Positions 36,753-46,281 of a stretch of 64,000 nt of DNA are shown here, piece after piece (position 1 is the first letter of the stretch; each line of letters begins with the position of its first letter). The notes under the pieces were generated by a model. The model searched no databases. It was not told the origin of the DNA and saw only the letters and a list, made by a program, of their open reading frames with translations. A program made the translations under genes and the position numbers. The stretch is from Acidovorax sp. 1608163 (GTDB taxonomy: Bacteria; Pseudomonadota; Gammaproteobacteria; Burkholderiales; Burkholderiaceae_C): positions 3,172,501 to 3,236,500 of the forward strand of contig NZ_CP033069.1 in the NCBI RefSeq assembly GCF_003669015.1, given 5' to 3'.

Positions 36753-37614
36753 CCGTTCGGGCTGAGCTTGCCTGTCCTGAGCTTGGTCGAAGGGTCGAAG
36801 CCGGGGCTTGCTCGCTGGTCTTTGCGGAGTGCCTGATGTGAGGGCGGGTGCCGGGATGTGCGCCCGGCGGCGCACCTTCTTTTCTTGCGTCGCCAAGAAA
36901 AGAAGGCAAAAGAAGGCGACCCCACTGTCTGCGTCCCCAGCGCTGCGCGCTGGGGCAACCTGCGGTGCTCGCGTCCAGCGGGGTCTCGCTCAAACTCGCT
37001 GCGCTCAAACAGTCGCGAGCCCTGATCCGCTGGCCGCTGCGCTCCTCGGCGCATACAGAGGGGGGGACAGCCAACATCCATTCGGGCCATTGCTTCGCTC
37101 GGCCCTGCATGCGCAGCGCGTGGCGCTTGCGCCCGAGAGGTGGGGTCGAGCGCAGCAACGACCCGTGTGGCTGTTTTGGCGTTCGGCTGTCCACCCCCTG
37201 TGGCTGCGCCGGTGCCGGAGCGGTTGCGGGGTGGCACGCGCGTCGAAGCGCGCGTGCTTCGTGAACTGACTTGCCGCAGCTGTTTGAACGGTGCGCCGCA
37301 GGCGCGCAATGAGTTCTGCAGCGCACCCCGCAACCGCTCCGGCGCAGGTTTGCCCCGAAGCGCAGCGCAGGGGTCGCAGACTTGGGGTCGCCTTTCTTTT
37401 GCTTACTTTTTTTGGGCCGGCCACCCGGTTGCGAAGCAAAGAAAAGTGAGTCGCCTGCCGGGGCGACAACCCGGCTCCCGCCCTCAACCCAGGCACACCG
37501 CCTGATCAACCCACAAGCCCCGGCTTCGACAGGCACAGCCCGAACGGTTGGGGAAAAGCGCTCAGGCTTCGCCCCTTCGACCAAGCTCAGGGCAGGCAAA
37601 CTCAGCCCGAACGG
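36753..37614. repeat. 862-bp inverted-repeat island within the urt operon
   Basis: Terminal arms of 42 bases (36753-36794 and 37573-37614) are inverted copies, agreeing at 40 of 42 positions and beginning CCGTTCGGGCTGAGCTTG. Nested inside are further repeats, including a perfect 12-bp hairpin at 36875-36906 (CCTTCTTTTCTT with its complement) and related TTTCTTTTGCTTAC blocks near 37396. Another partial copy of the arm, GGCTTCGACAGGC followed by CAGCCCGAACGG, is at about 37520-37550. The sequence is free of recognisable protein homology, though stops are rare and several long frames appear on both strands. It separates urtD from urtE. Confidence 0.8.
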
Positions 37615-37661
37615 ATAGCGGACGCTCTCGTATTCCAATGAACCAGGGCAAAACGACACCA

Positions 37662-38537
37662 TCACCGCCCCAAATAAACCTCAATCACCCGCTCATCCGC
37701 CTGCACCTGGTCCAACGTACCTTCGGCCAGCACAGCGCCATCACACAGCACCGTCACCTTCTCAGAGATGGTGCGGATGAACCCCATGTCATGCTCCACC
37801 ACCATCAGCGAATGCTTGCCCTTGAGCGTGAGGAACAACTCCGCAGTCCGCGCCGTCTCCTCATCCGTCATCCCCGCCACCGGCTCGTCCAGCAGCAACA
37901 GCTTCGGGTCCTGCATCAGCAGCATGCCAATCTCCAGCCACTGCTTTTGCCCGTGGCTCAGATTGCCCGACTGCCGCGTCACGCTGTCGGCCAGGTGAAT
38001 CGTGTGCAGCACGTCGGCCAGCCGGTCCGACTGCGCGGAGTCGAGCTTGAAGAACATGCTCGACTTCACGCCCTTGTGGGTCTTCAAAGCCAGCTCCAGG
38101 TTTTCAAACACCGTGAGCTGCTCGAACACCGTGGGTTTTTGAAACTTGCGGCCGATCCCCAAGCTGGCAATCTCGGGCTCGTTGTGGCGCAACAGGTCGA
38201 TGGTGGAGCCGAAGAACACCGTGCCCTTTTGTGGCTGCGTCTTGCCGGTGATGATGTCCATCATCGTGGTCTTGCCCGCACCGTTGGGGCCGATGATGCA
38301 GCGCAGCTCACCGGGGGCGATGTCCAGGCTCAGGCCGTTGATGGCCTTGAAGCCGTCAAAGCTCACATGCACGTCTTCGAGGTACAAGATGCGGCCGTGG
38401 GTCACATCGACCTCGCCGGGCACGGCGATGCGCGAGAAGCCTGCCGCACGGCCTCCGGACTCGGTTTGGCCCACGGGCGCAGGCGCAAGCCTGGCCTCGA
38501 TGCGCCGTGCGCCCTCTTCCATCAAATCGGGCGTCAT
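37662..38537 (-). CDS. urtD: Urea ABC transporter ATP-binding subunit UrtD
   Basis: A 291-residue LivG-type ATPase. After a 35-residue N-terminal tail, ILYLEDVHVSFDGFKAINGL is the typical UrtD beginning. Walker A is GPNGAGKTT, signature LSHGQKQWLEIGMLL and Walker B LLLLDEPVAGMTDEE. Its ATG overlaps the urtC stop by four bases (38534-38537), so it is translationally coupled. The C-terminal end borders the inverted-repeat island. Confidence 0.95.
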   Translation of the reverse strand: MTPDLMEEGARRIEARLAPAPVGQTESGGRAAGFSRIAVPGEVDVTHGRILYLEDVHVSFDGFKAINGLSLDIAPGELRCIIGPNGAGKTTMMDIITGKTQPQKGTVFFGSTIDLLRHNEPEIASLGIGRKFQKPTVFEQLTVFENLELALKTHKGVKSSMFFKLDSAQSDRLADVLHTIHLADSVTRQSGNLSHGQKQWLEIGMLLMQDPKLLLLDEPVAGMTDEETARTAELFLTLKGKHSLMVVEHDMGFIRTISEKVTVLCDGAVLAEGTLDQVQADERVIEVYLGR

Positions 38538-39670
38538 TGCGCAGCTCCTTTCTTGCTTGTCTTGTCTTTGATTTTCTTGACCAGACCGACCACGCCATTG
38601 GGCAGAAACAGCGTGACGGCAATGAACAGCGCGCCCAGAAAATACAGCCAGAACTCTGGCGCCGTCACGGTGAGCCAGCTCTTGGCCCCGTTGACAATGA
38701 ACGCCCCCACGATGGGACCGATCAGCGTGGCGCGGCCACCCACGGCGGCCCACACGGCGATCTCGATGGAGTTGGCGGCGCTCATTTCGCCGGGGTTGAT
38801 GATGCCGACCTGGGGCACATACAGGGCGCCCGCCACGCCGCACATCATGGCGCTGATGGTCCAGATGGTGAGCTTGTAGGGCAGCGGCGAATAGCCCGAG
38901 AACATGACACGGCTCTCGGCATCGCGCACAGCCTGCAGCACGCGGCCAAACTTGCTGCGTACCAGCCAGCGCGCCAGCAGGAAGAAGCCCAGCAGCGACA
39001 ACCCCGTCAGCACGAACAGCGTCATGCGCATGTTCTGCGTGGCAATGGGCGTGCCCAGGATGCGCTTGAAGTCGGTAAAGCCGTTGTTGCCGCCAAAGCC
39101 GGTTTCGTTGCGGAAGAACAGCAGCATGGCCGCATACGTCATGGCCTGCGTGATGATGGAGAAGTACACACCCTTGATGCGCGAGCGGAAGGCGAAGTAG
39201 CCGAACACAAACGCGATCACGCCCGGCACGGCCACGATGAGGATCAGCGTGGCGATGAAGCTGTCGGACAGCGCCCAGTGCCAGGGCAGCTCCTTCCAGT
39301 CGAGGAACACCATGAAGTCCGGCAGGTCGCTCTTGTAGTTGCCGTCGCGGCCGATCTGGCGCATGAGGTACATGCCCATCACGTAACCGCCCAGCGCAAA
39401 GAACAGGCCGTGGCCCAGGCTCAGGATGCCGGTGTAGCCCCAGATCAGGTCCATGGCCAGTGCACAGATGGCGTAGCACATGATCTTGCCGAGCAGCGCC
39501 ACGGCGTAGTCCGACAGGTGGAACATGCTGCCTGCGGGCACCCAGAGGTTGAGCACGGGTGCCACGGCGCACACCACGATGAGCGCCACGATAAAGGCCG
39601 ACCAGCCACCGCGCGTGAGCAGCGGCGCCGGTGCGGGCAGTTGGATGTTGGGAGAGGTTGGCGTAGTCAT
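38534..39670 (-). CDS. urtC: Urea ABC transporter permease UrtC
   Basis: A 378-residue LivM-type permease with about ten hydrophobic helices. MDLIWGYTGILSLGHGLFFALGGYVMGMYLM and EMSAANSIEIAVWAAVGGRATLIG are diagnostic of UrtC. It pairs with UrtB to form the urea channel. The start is the ATG at 39670, 20 bases after urtB ends. Confidence 0.95.
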   Translation of the reverse strand: MTTPTSPNIQLPAPAPLLTRGGWSAFIVALIVVCAVAPVLNLWVPAGSMFHLSDYAVALLGKIMCYAICALAMDLIWGYTGILSLGHGLFFALGGYVMGMYLMRQIGRDGNYKSDLPDFMVFLDWKELPWHWALSDSFIATLILIVAVPGVIAFVFGYFAFRSRIKGVYFSIITQAMTYAAMLLFFRNETGFGGNNGFTDFKRILGTPIATQNMRMTLFVLTGLSLLGFFLLARWLVRSKFGRVLQAVRDAESRVMFSGYSPLPYKLTIWTISAMMCGVAGALYVPQVGIINPGEMSAANSIEIAVWAAVGGRATLIGPIVGAFIVNGAKSWLTVTAPEFWLYFLGALFIAVTLFLPNGVVGLVKKIKDKTSKKGAAQ

Positions 39671-39690
39671 GATCAGTCGTCTCTGGTGCT

Positions 39691-41271
39691 TCAGTCGGCC
39701 GTACGCCCTTTGACCGCGAAGATGCCCTGGGGCCGCTTCTGGATGAAGATGATGATGAACACCAGCACCGCAATCTTGGCCAGCACCGCGCCCGCCCAGC
39801 CTTCGAGGAACTTGTTCAGGATGCCCAGACCCAGCGCGGCATACACGGTGCCCGCCAGCTGGCCCACGCCGCCCAGCACCACGACCATGAAGGCATCGAC
39901 GATGTAGCTCTGGCCCAGATCCGGCCCCACATTGCCCACCTGGCTCAGCGCGCAGCCCGCCAAGCCCGCAATGCCCGAGCCCAGTGCAAAGGCCATGGTG
40001 TCGATGCGCGCCGTGTTCACACCCATGCACGAGGCAATGGGGCGGTTTTGCGTGACACCACGCACGAACAAGCCCAGGCGCGTGCGCCCGATCAGGTAGC
40101 CCATGCCCAGCAGCACGGCAATCGCAAAGCCGATGATGACGAGGCGGTTGTAGGGCAGCGTGAGGTTGGAGAGCACCTGCACGCCGCCGCTCATCCACGC
40201 GGGGTTTTCCACGCCCACGTTCTGCGCGCCAAAAATCGTGCGCACCAGTTGCATCAGCACCAGGCTGATGCCCCAGGTGGCCAGCAGCGTCTCCAGGGGG
40301 CGGCCGTACAGAAAGCGCAGCACGCCGCGCTCCAGCACCGCGCCCACGGCAGCCGAGGCGCCAAACGCCAGCGGCAGCGCAGCGACCAGGTACCAGTCGA
40401 ACGCGCCCGGAAAATACTTTTGGAAGATGCCCTGCACCACATAGGTGGCGTAGGCGCCGATCATCATCAGCTCGCCGTGGGCCATGTTGATCACGCCCAT
40501 CAGGCCGTAGGTGATGGCCAGGCCCAAGGCGACGAGCAGCAGGATGGAGCCCAGGCTGATGCCCGAGAACGCAGCGCCCAGGCGTTCGCCCCACGCGAGC
40601 TGGCCTTCCATGGCGCGCAGTGCGGCCTGCAGTGCGGCCTTGACCTTGGCGTCTTCTTCGACCGTGACGCGCTCGTTGAGCAGCAGCCGCGTATCGGGCG
40701 TGGCGCTGAGCGACAGTGCCTGGGCTGCAGCGATGCGCTGCGCAGCGTCGTCGCTGCCCAGCAGCGTGGCGGCGCGCGCCAGCTCCAGCTGGGTCTTGAT
40801 CTTGTCGTTGGTTTCCTGCGCCAGCGCCTTGTCGAGCAATGGCAGGCGACCTGCATCCGGCTCCTTGGCCAGCGCCTTGGCAGCGGCCATGCGCTTGGCC
40901 TCATCCTTGCCAAACAGCGCCAGGCCCGCCAGGGCCGTGTCGATCTCACCACGCATGCGGTTGTTGTTGATGATGTCTTCGGCATCGGCGGGCACAGGCA
41001 CCTCAGCGCCGCTCACCGGGTCAATGCCTTTGTCGTCACGCACGATCAGGGCCTTGCCTGCGGCGACCTTCACCGCGTCATCGGCCAGCGCCTGCAAAAA
41101 GACGGCGGTGCGTTCGCTAGGCTCCACGACGGCTTGCTGCACGGCAGCCACGCGGTCATCAGTCTCACCAGCAGCCATCGCCAGGGCCTGCTCGGCGGTA
41201 AGTGCGTACGCCTGCGCAGTTGCACACAGCAGAACGCAGGCGATCAGACGAGAAAAAATGGAGGAATGCAT
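39691..41271 (-). CDS. urtB: Urea ABC transporter permease UrtB
   Basis: A 526-residue LivH-type permease with the long UrtB-specific N-terminal part: signal-like hydrophobic start (SRLIACVLLCATAQAYA) and about 200 residues of Ala/Leu-rich helical repeats with many Asp and Lys residues, presumably periplasmic. The channel domain follows from about residue 235 (LGLAITYGLMGVINMAHGELMMIGAYATYV). The ATG at 41271 is used because the open frame further upstream is GC-rich hairpin sequence. Confidence 0.94.
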   Translation of the reverse strand: MHSSIFSRLIACVLLCATAQAYALTAEQALAMAAGETDDRVAAVQQAVVEPSERTAVFLQALADDAVKVAAGKALIVRDDKGIDPVSGAEVPVPADAEDIINNNRMRGEIDTALAGLALFGKDEAKRMAAAKALAKEPDAGRLPLLDKALAQETNDKIKTQLELARAATLLGSDDAAQRIAAAQALSLSATPDTRLLLNERVTVEEDAKVKAALQAALRAMEGQLAWGERLGAAFSGISLGSILLLVALGLAITYGLMGVINMAHGELMMIGAYATYVVQGIFQKYFPGAFDWYLVAALPLAFGASAAVGAVLERGVLRFLYGRPLETLLATWGISLVLMQLVRTIFGAQNVGVENPAWMSGGVQVLSNLTLPYNRLVIIGFAIAVLLGMGYLIGRTRLGLFVRGVTQNRPIASCMGVNTARIDTMAFALGSGIAGLAGCALSQVGNVGPDLGQSYIVDAFMVVVLGGVGQLAGTVYAALGLGILNKFLEGWAGAVLAKIAVLVFIIIFIQKRPQGIFAVKGRTAD

Positions 41272-41350
41272 GACGGAGGCTCTTTGAAGTCGCAGTGGGC
41301 CGCCGCGCAGGCGCGATGCGAAGGCGAGAGCCGCCGCGCAAGGGCCGCCC

Positions 41351-41419
41351 CGCCGCGCTGGCGGCGTCCCCCCTCCCACGCGCCAGCGTGAGAGAGGGGG
41401 TGAAGGCGCTCTAGCGCCT
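41351..41419. promoter_or_regulatory. Three successive hairpins between urtA and urtB
   Basis: In the 158-bp gap: CGCCGC/GCGGCG (41351-41366), a C-run/G-run stem around CACG and CGTG (about 41368-41400), and AGGCGCT/AGCGCCT (41404-41419) 11 bases from the urtA stop. Such stem-loops after a binding-protein gene often stabilise its mRNA or lower downstream transcription. Confidence 0.5.
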
Positions 41420-41429
41420 CAGGGGGGTG

Positions 41430-42692
41430 TTACTTCTTCTCAGGCTCGTCAGCCTTCTTGTCATTGCCTTCGATGTACGGGCTCCATGGCTTGGCCTTCA
41501 CAGGGCCAGGGGTCTTCCACACCACGTTGAACTGGCCGTCGGCCTTGATCTCGCCGATGAACACGCTCTTGTGCAGGTGGTGGTTCTTCTCGTCCATCTT
41601 GCTGACGATGCCGCTGGGCGCCTTGAAGGTCTGGCCGGCCATCGCTGCGATCACCTTGTCGGTGTCCGTGCTCTTGGCCTTGGTCACGGCCTGGGCCCAC
41701 ATGTTCACGCCGATGTAGGTGGCTTCCATCGGGTCGTTGGTGAGCGGCTTGTCCTTGTGGCCAGCAATGCCCTTGGCCTTGGCGTAGTCGCTCCACTTCT
41801 TGATGAAGGCGGTGTTCTCAGGGTTCTTGATGGACTGGAAGTAGTTCCAGGCCGCCAGGTGGCCCACGAGTGGCTTGGTGTCCACGCCGCGCAGCTCTTC
41901 CTCGCCCACGCTGAAGGCGACGACAGGAACGTCCTTGGCTTTCAGGCCTGCATTGCCCAGCTCTTTGTAGAACGGCACGTTGGAGTCGCCGTTGATGGTG
42001 GACACCACCGCCGTCTTGCCGCCCTGGCTGAACTTCTTGATGTCGGCCACGATGGTCTGGTAGTCAGAGTGGCCAAACGGGGTGTACTTCTCGTCGATGT
42101 CACTGTCCTTCACGCCCTTGGACTTGAGGTAGGCGCGCAGGATCTTGTTGGTGGTGCGGGGGTACACATAGTCGGTACCCAGCAGCACCCAACGCTTGGC
42201 GCTACCGCCGTCCTTGCTCATCAGGTAGTCCACCGCAGGGATGGCTTGCTGGTTGGGCGCAGCGCCGGTGTAGAACACGTTCTTGGACAGTTCTTCACCC
42301 TCGTACTGCACGGGGTAGAACAGCAGGCCGTTCATTTCTTCGACCACGGGCAGCACCGACTTGCGGCTCACCGAAGTCCAGCAGCCGAAGATGACCGACA
42401 CCTTGTCCTGGCCCAGCAGCTGCTTGGTCTTTTCAGCGAACAGCGGCCAGTTGGAGGCCGGGTCCACGATCACGGGCTCGAGCTTCTTGCCCAGCACACC
42501 GCCCTTGGCGTTGATCTCGTCAATGGCCATCAGCACCGTGTCTTTCAACACCGTTTCAGAAATAGCCATGGTGCCCGACAGGCTGTGCAGCACACCCACC
42601 TTGATGGTATCTGCCGCATGGACTGGGAGTGCAGACAGGCCAGCGAGCGTAGCGACGGCCGCGAGGGCTTTGAGGGAATAACGACGTTGCAT
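41430..42692 (-). CDS. urtA: Urea ABC transporter substrate-binding protein UrtA
   Basis: A 420-residue periplasmic receptor with signal peptide (LKALAAVATLAGLSALPVHAA, residues 8-28). DTIKVGVLHSLSGTMAISET, VIFGCWTSVSRKSVLPVVEE and LFYPVQYEGEELSKNVFYTGAAPNQQ are nearly diagnostic of urea/short-amide receptors. GGAG precedes the ATG at 42692. It leads the urt operon, which is usually nitrogen controlled; I found no obvious sigma-54 promoter upstream. Confidence 0.96.
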   Translation of the reverse strand: MQRRYSLKALAAVATLAGLSALPVHAADTIKVGVLHSLSGTMAISETVLKDTVLMAIDEINAKGGVLGKKLEPVIVDPASNWPLFAEKTKQLLGQDKVSVIFGCWTSVSRKSVLPVVEEMNGLLFYPVQYEGEELSKNVFYTGAAPNQQAIPAVDYLMSKDGGSAKRWVLLGTDYVYPRTTNKILRAYLKSKGVKDSDIDEKYTPFGHSDYQTIVADIKKFSQGGKTAVVSTINGDSNVPFYKELGNAGLKAKDVPVVAFSVGEEELRGVDTKPLVGHLAAWNYFQSIKNPENTAFIKKWSDYAKAKGIAGHKDKPLTNDPMEATYIGVNMWAQAVTKAKSTDTDKVIAAMAGQTFKAPSGIVSKMDEKNHHLHKSVFIGEIKADGQFNVVWKTPGPVKAKPWSPYIEGNDKKADEPEKK

Positions 42693-42804
42693 GTGATCTC
42701 CGGTAGGTAAGGGGGTCAAACCGCTTCGCCCTGCCCGCCGGGGTTGCCGGTGGGCCGTGTGGTGCGATGGAGTGGATTCTGGAGAGCCCCTGGCTTTCGG
42801 GAAA

Positions 42805-42888
42805 TACGCCGGGTGGCGTACACCGGGCTGGCGGGCGGCGGCTGCATGCGGGCCCAACCGCACAAACCGACAACCGGACAACTTGTCC
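42805..42888. promoter_or_regulatory. Two dyads between urtA and the divergent gene
   Basis: TACGCC/GGCGTA around GGGT (42805-42820) and GGACAACTTGTCC (42876-42888), which is palindromic about a central C, lie in the 315-bp divergent region. Either could bind a regulator of urt. No other structure was noted here. Confidence 0.4.
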
Positions 42889-43007
42889 ACCACAGCTCCC
42901 GTGGCCGGGACGTATATTCCATGCGCCACCGCGCAGGGCCGCGATCCTGCACACCGCCATCGGCCCGTCGCAAGGGTGGCCCCAGTTCTCGTTCAAAGGA
43001 ATCTTTT

Positions 43008-44546
43008 GTGCCAACCAACGATGCCCTGCCCACCCTGGAAGAACTTGCAGCCCTGGAGACACTTTTCCAAGGAATGGACAGTTACTTCAGTGAAAGCGGT
43101 GAACGCCGCCGCTTCATGCACACGGCCAACGCGCTGATCGACAGCGACCTGCAACTCTTGCAGGCCGTGCTGGCAGGCAAGCTCACCCGCGAAGCGGCCC
43201 GAGAGGGAGCAGCCCAGGCGCACAGCCCGCTGCGCATTGCCAACGCGTTGCTGGAGCTGGAGACCACGGTCCGAAAAAGCAAGGACCTGGTGCTGCTGGA
43301 CTTCATCTTTACGCTGCTGCAATCGAAAAAAGTGGTCACAGGCCTGAACCGTGCGTGGTTCTTTCCCTGGGAAAAGGCGCTGGTGCTGAACAAGCAACTG
43401 AGCGCTGATCAGCTGCGCTTTGTCTGGCTGAACAGGAAGGCGCATTACGCCAAGGAACTGGTTCCCGACTCTGTGCGCCTGCTGGCCAAACACCCCAGGT
43501 GCCCGCCGGACGTACTTGAAGCCGTTTTGCCCATGGACGACGCAAGGCTGCGCAAGATCATTGCCATGCACCCCAACACATCGGCGGAACTCACGCGTTT
43601 CTTTCTCAACAGCCCGCGCAAGCCCGAACGCCTGAACCTCGCCATGTCGAGCCATGCCAGCAGCGACGTGTTGTTGAGCCTGCTGCGCGACAAGCATGAC
43701 GAGGTCAGCCGCGCAGCGAAGAAGAACCTGACCCAGCGCTTTGCAGGGCTACAGACCACCGACGCTGCGATTGATGCGGCCATCGCCACCCACATCGCCA
43801 AACCTTACGTAAAACCAGCCAACCCCAAGCCTGAATTCAACCCCTGGAAGGCCGCCCAGGCCAGTCACGACAAGATTCTGGCAATGGACGGTGGCCAGCG
43901 CAAACGGGTGGCCGACGCCACCACCGATGCAGCGTTGCTGCGCCTGTTGGCCACTGACAGCAGCAAAGCCGTGCGCAGGGCCGTGGCAAAAAGGGGATGG
44001 TGCGATCTGGAGGTGCTCCAAGTGCTGGCACAAGACCCGGACACCGAGACGTCAAACAACGCGCTGAGGGTGATTTTCAAGAACACCCCAAATGCCATTG
44101 CGGAAGACTTGTTAAGCGCCGAGGCGGTGGATGCGGCGCACCGGGAGATCGCTCGGCATGTCGCGCAAAACAACCACACGCCTTATGGCGATGAAAAATG
44201 CAGCCCACAAGAAAAGCAGAATTTTGCGCGGGCCATGCTGGTGGCCGAGTACTCCAACAACCCCATGATCCAGCGGATGCTGGTCAAAGACCTGCAAGCC
44301 ATCCCCGAGACGCACACGGCACGCTGGGAACTGCTCGCATGCGCAGCTGCCAACAGGCATCTGGGCGAGACCGTCAGCAGACAAATCATCGTTGACCTGG
44401 GGTTCGGCGGGTTTGAGCCCATCCAGCGATGCAACAGCGCGGCCCTGCTGCGAGAGCTGCTGAAGCCGGGCGCCATCCAGCCGCACTACCACTCCACCGT
44501 GCAAGCCCGCCTGGCCGAATTGGTGGCCACAGAAGCCGCGAACTAG
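43008..44546 (+). CDS. Uncharacterised helical-repeat protein
   Basis: A 512-residue protein I do not recognise. It begins with GTG seven bases after AAAGGA; the frame is open upstream but without a better start. There is no signal peptide or membrane helix. From about residue 150 it contains loose helical repeats with the pattern LLAKHPRCPPDVLEAVL, IAMHPNTSAELTRFFL and MSSHASSDVLLSLLRDKHDEVSRAAKKNL, like leucine-rich-repeat-variant or HEAT-type proteins in which each unit starts near an HP/HxN turn. A second repeat block spans about 290-380 (LLRLLATDSSKAVRRAVAKRG). Such folds usually bind other proteins. It is divergent from urtA and convergent with the PAS-GGDEF gene. Confidence 0.8.
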   Translation: MPTNDALPTLEELAALETLFQGMDSYFSESGERRRFMHTANALIDSDLQLLQAVLAGKLTREAAREGAAQAHSPLRIANALLELETTVRKSKDLVLLDFIFTLLQSKKVVTGLNRAWFFPWEKALVLNKQLSADQLRFVWLNRKAHYAKELVPDSVRLLAKHPRCPPDVLEAVLPMDDARLRKIIAMHPNTSAELTRFFLNSPRKPERLNLAMSSHASSDVLLSLLRDKHDEVSRAAKKNLTQRFAGLQTTDAAIDAAIATHIAKPYVKPANPKPEFNPWKAAQASHDKILAMDGGQRKRVADATTDAALLRLLATDSSKAVRRAVAKRGWCDLEVLQVLAQDPDTETSNNALRVIFKNTPNAIAEDLLSAEAVDAAHREIARHVAQNNHTPYGDEKCSPQEKQNFARAMLVAEYSNNPMIQRMLVKDLQAIPETHTARWELLACAAANRHLGETVSRQIIVDLGFGGFEPIQRCNSAALLRELLKPGAIQPHYHSTVQARLAELVATEAAN

Positions 44547-44639
44547 GACGAGGCAAAAGCGGCGGCCCCCTATGACACGGGTGGTCGGCAGTGCCGCGGC
44601 AGGGCTGGACAAAGACGGTCCCCGCCCATTTACAGCGAT

Positions 44640-45746
44640 TTACTCCGAAGCAAACAAGGACAAGTTGTTGCCATCGGCGCTGTACACAGCATTGCGCCCA
44701 GTGCCCTTGGCTTGGTAGAGCGCATGGTCCGCCCGGTTGACCAATGCCTCGAAATTCAGGGGTTCACCCGGCAAGCCGGTGACCACCCCTATGCTCACCG
44801 TGACAGACAGGCGCGGGCCCTGATCGTTGACGGGCATGCCCATGGCAGCCACTTCACTGCGAAAGGACTCAGCAGCCTTCAAGGCGCTCGGCCCGTCCGT
44901 CTCGGGCAGCACGATCACGAACTCCTCGCCCCCAAACCTGGCAACGATGTCTCCCCCGGCACGCTGGCGCGCCTGAAAGACCTGGGCCACGGCGCAGAGC
45001 ATGCGGTCACCGACCAAGTGCCCCCAGGCGTCGTTGACCGATTTGAAGAAGTCGATATCGACCACCAGCACAGACAAGGGGTGGCCAAAGCGCTCGGCGC
45101 GCCGGCACTCGGCGTCCCCCAGTTGCATGAGCGTGCGCCGATTGCAAAGGCCGGTAAGAGGGTCCTTGGAAGCAAGGCCCTCCAGCGTTTCATTGAGCTG
45201 CTGAAGCAGGGCGTTTTGCTCGCGCAGCTGCTGGTTGATATCTGCAATCTCTTGCTCGCGGCGCTTGCGATCGTCGATGTTGAACGTGACACCAATCAAG
45301 CGGCGCCCCGGTGTGGCGGCGTGGGCATCCATGATGCGGCCGTAATTCGCAAACCACACCCACGCCCCCTGCTTGGAACGCAACCGAAACTCGCAGCGGT
45401 ACTGCGGCGTGACGCCGCTGAGGTGCTCGTGCACCGCCTGGCGAACTACCTCTACATCGTCGGGATGGAAGAGATCAAACAGATCAGGCATCCGGGATGC
45501 CATCTCTTCTGGGGTGTAGCCCAGCTCGGTGAACGTCTTGGTGGCCTGGCGGGTGACGGCCCCGGTGACGAGGTCGTTCTCCCACAGGTCCAGCCCTGCG
45601 GCCTCCAGGGCCAGCTCCAGCCGGTCTTTATTCAGCTCCGACTCATCGTGCAGGGGCCATGCCAGTGGCGCAGCACTGGCGTCGTCACCCGCAGCGGGGC
45701 GGGTGTTCCGATGGGAGGTGCCGCCGGGCGGTTTTGCTTGCTCCAT
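44640..45746 (-). CDS. PAS-GGDEF diguanylate cyclase
   Basis: A 368-residue soluble diguanylate cyclase. A PAS fold of the PAS_3 type spans about residues 45-160 (LDLWENDLVTGAVTRQATKTF ... WVWFANYGRIMD), then a coiled coil (EIADINQQLREQNALLQQLNE), then GGDEF from about 190: DPLTGLCNRRTL, VDIDFFKSVNDAWGH and active-site RFGGEEF. It should make c-di-GMP. The inhibitory RxxD site five residues before the active site is absent (AGGD), so product feedback may be lost. No operon partner. Confidence 0.93.
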   Translation of the reverse strand: MEQAKPPGGTSHRNTRPAAGDDASAAPLAWPLHDESELNKDRLELALEAAGLDLWENDLVTGAVTRQATKTFTELGYTPEEMASRMPDLFDLFHPDDVEVVRQAVHEHLSGVTPQYRCEFRLRSKQGAWVWFANYGRIMDAHAATPGRRLIGVTFNIDDRKRREQEIADINQQLREQNALLQQLNETLEGLASKDPLTGLCNRRTLMQLGDAECRRAERFGHPLSVLVVDIDFFKSVNDAWGHLVGDRMLCAVAQVFQARQRAGGDIVARFGGEEFVIVLPETDGPSALKAAESFRSEVAAMGMPVNDQGPRLSVTVSIGVVTGLPGEPLNFEALVNRADHALYQAKGTGRNAVYSADGNNLSLFASE

Positions 45747-46281
45747 GCGTCAGGCCTGGGGCATGGCCCCGGCACACGGCAGACCGCGCTGCAGCGCCAC
45801 AAACCCAGCCCACATGCGGGCACGGGCACCTGGCTGCGGCCCAGCGCTGGCAGGCGCACCCACGCCACGGCCTTTGGACACGCCGCGGCAAAGCGCCAGA
45901 TCGCCACTGGCAATGTCTCTCCAATCCGTTAGCCCGGAGGTCCCAGCCCGCATCATGCGCTCCTGATACTTTTAGAAACAGGTGACGATACGCGACAGCC
46001 AGGTAAAGTTAAACCGAAAGTTGCGGGGTGATGCTTATTCTTTATGGGCTATCAAGGCCCGATAGCGTGTGAAGGCCCCCTCTGAACCTGCTTTGATGGG
46101 TGTGATGGATCCGAAACGAATCGACTTGAACCGTTCACCAAGCCGAGTCGATGCACCGTGCAAGGTTTCGACCAGCTCCACCCGAGCGGATCTTTCAAGT
46201 TCAAAAAGCCCACCCCAACAGGCCCATCGAAACAGAAGCTTCGCCCGGGCTGCGATCACGGCATCCCTCACGGGCACCCTG
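45747..46281. other. 535-bp gap without a recognisable gene
   Basis: The region between the PAS-GGDEF gene start and the 3-prime end of the carboxylase gene. It must hold the promoter for the cyclase. A short stretch near 46166-46190 (TTCGACCAGCTCCACCCGAG) resembles a decayed arm of the repeats in the 36.8-37.6 kb island. A minus-strand frame at 46035-46298 has no homology I recognise. Confidence 0.5.

Noticed and set aside
36875..36906. Perfect hairpin considered as an intrinsic terminator for urtD
   Set aside because: No T-run on the relevant strand, and the same arms recur as part of the nested island repeats.
36659..37665. Long open frames on both strands inside the inverted-repeat island (up to 315 codons)
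   Set aside because: They arise from stop-poor, GC-rich repeats, overlap each other in several frames, show repeated peptide patterns mirrored between strands and resemble no known family.
42693..43007. Search for a sigma-54 promoter or NtrC site before urtA
   Set aside because: No TGGCAC-N5-TTGC or NtrC-like dyad was found by eye; only two unrelated dyads were recorded.
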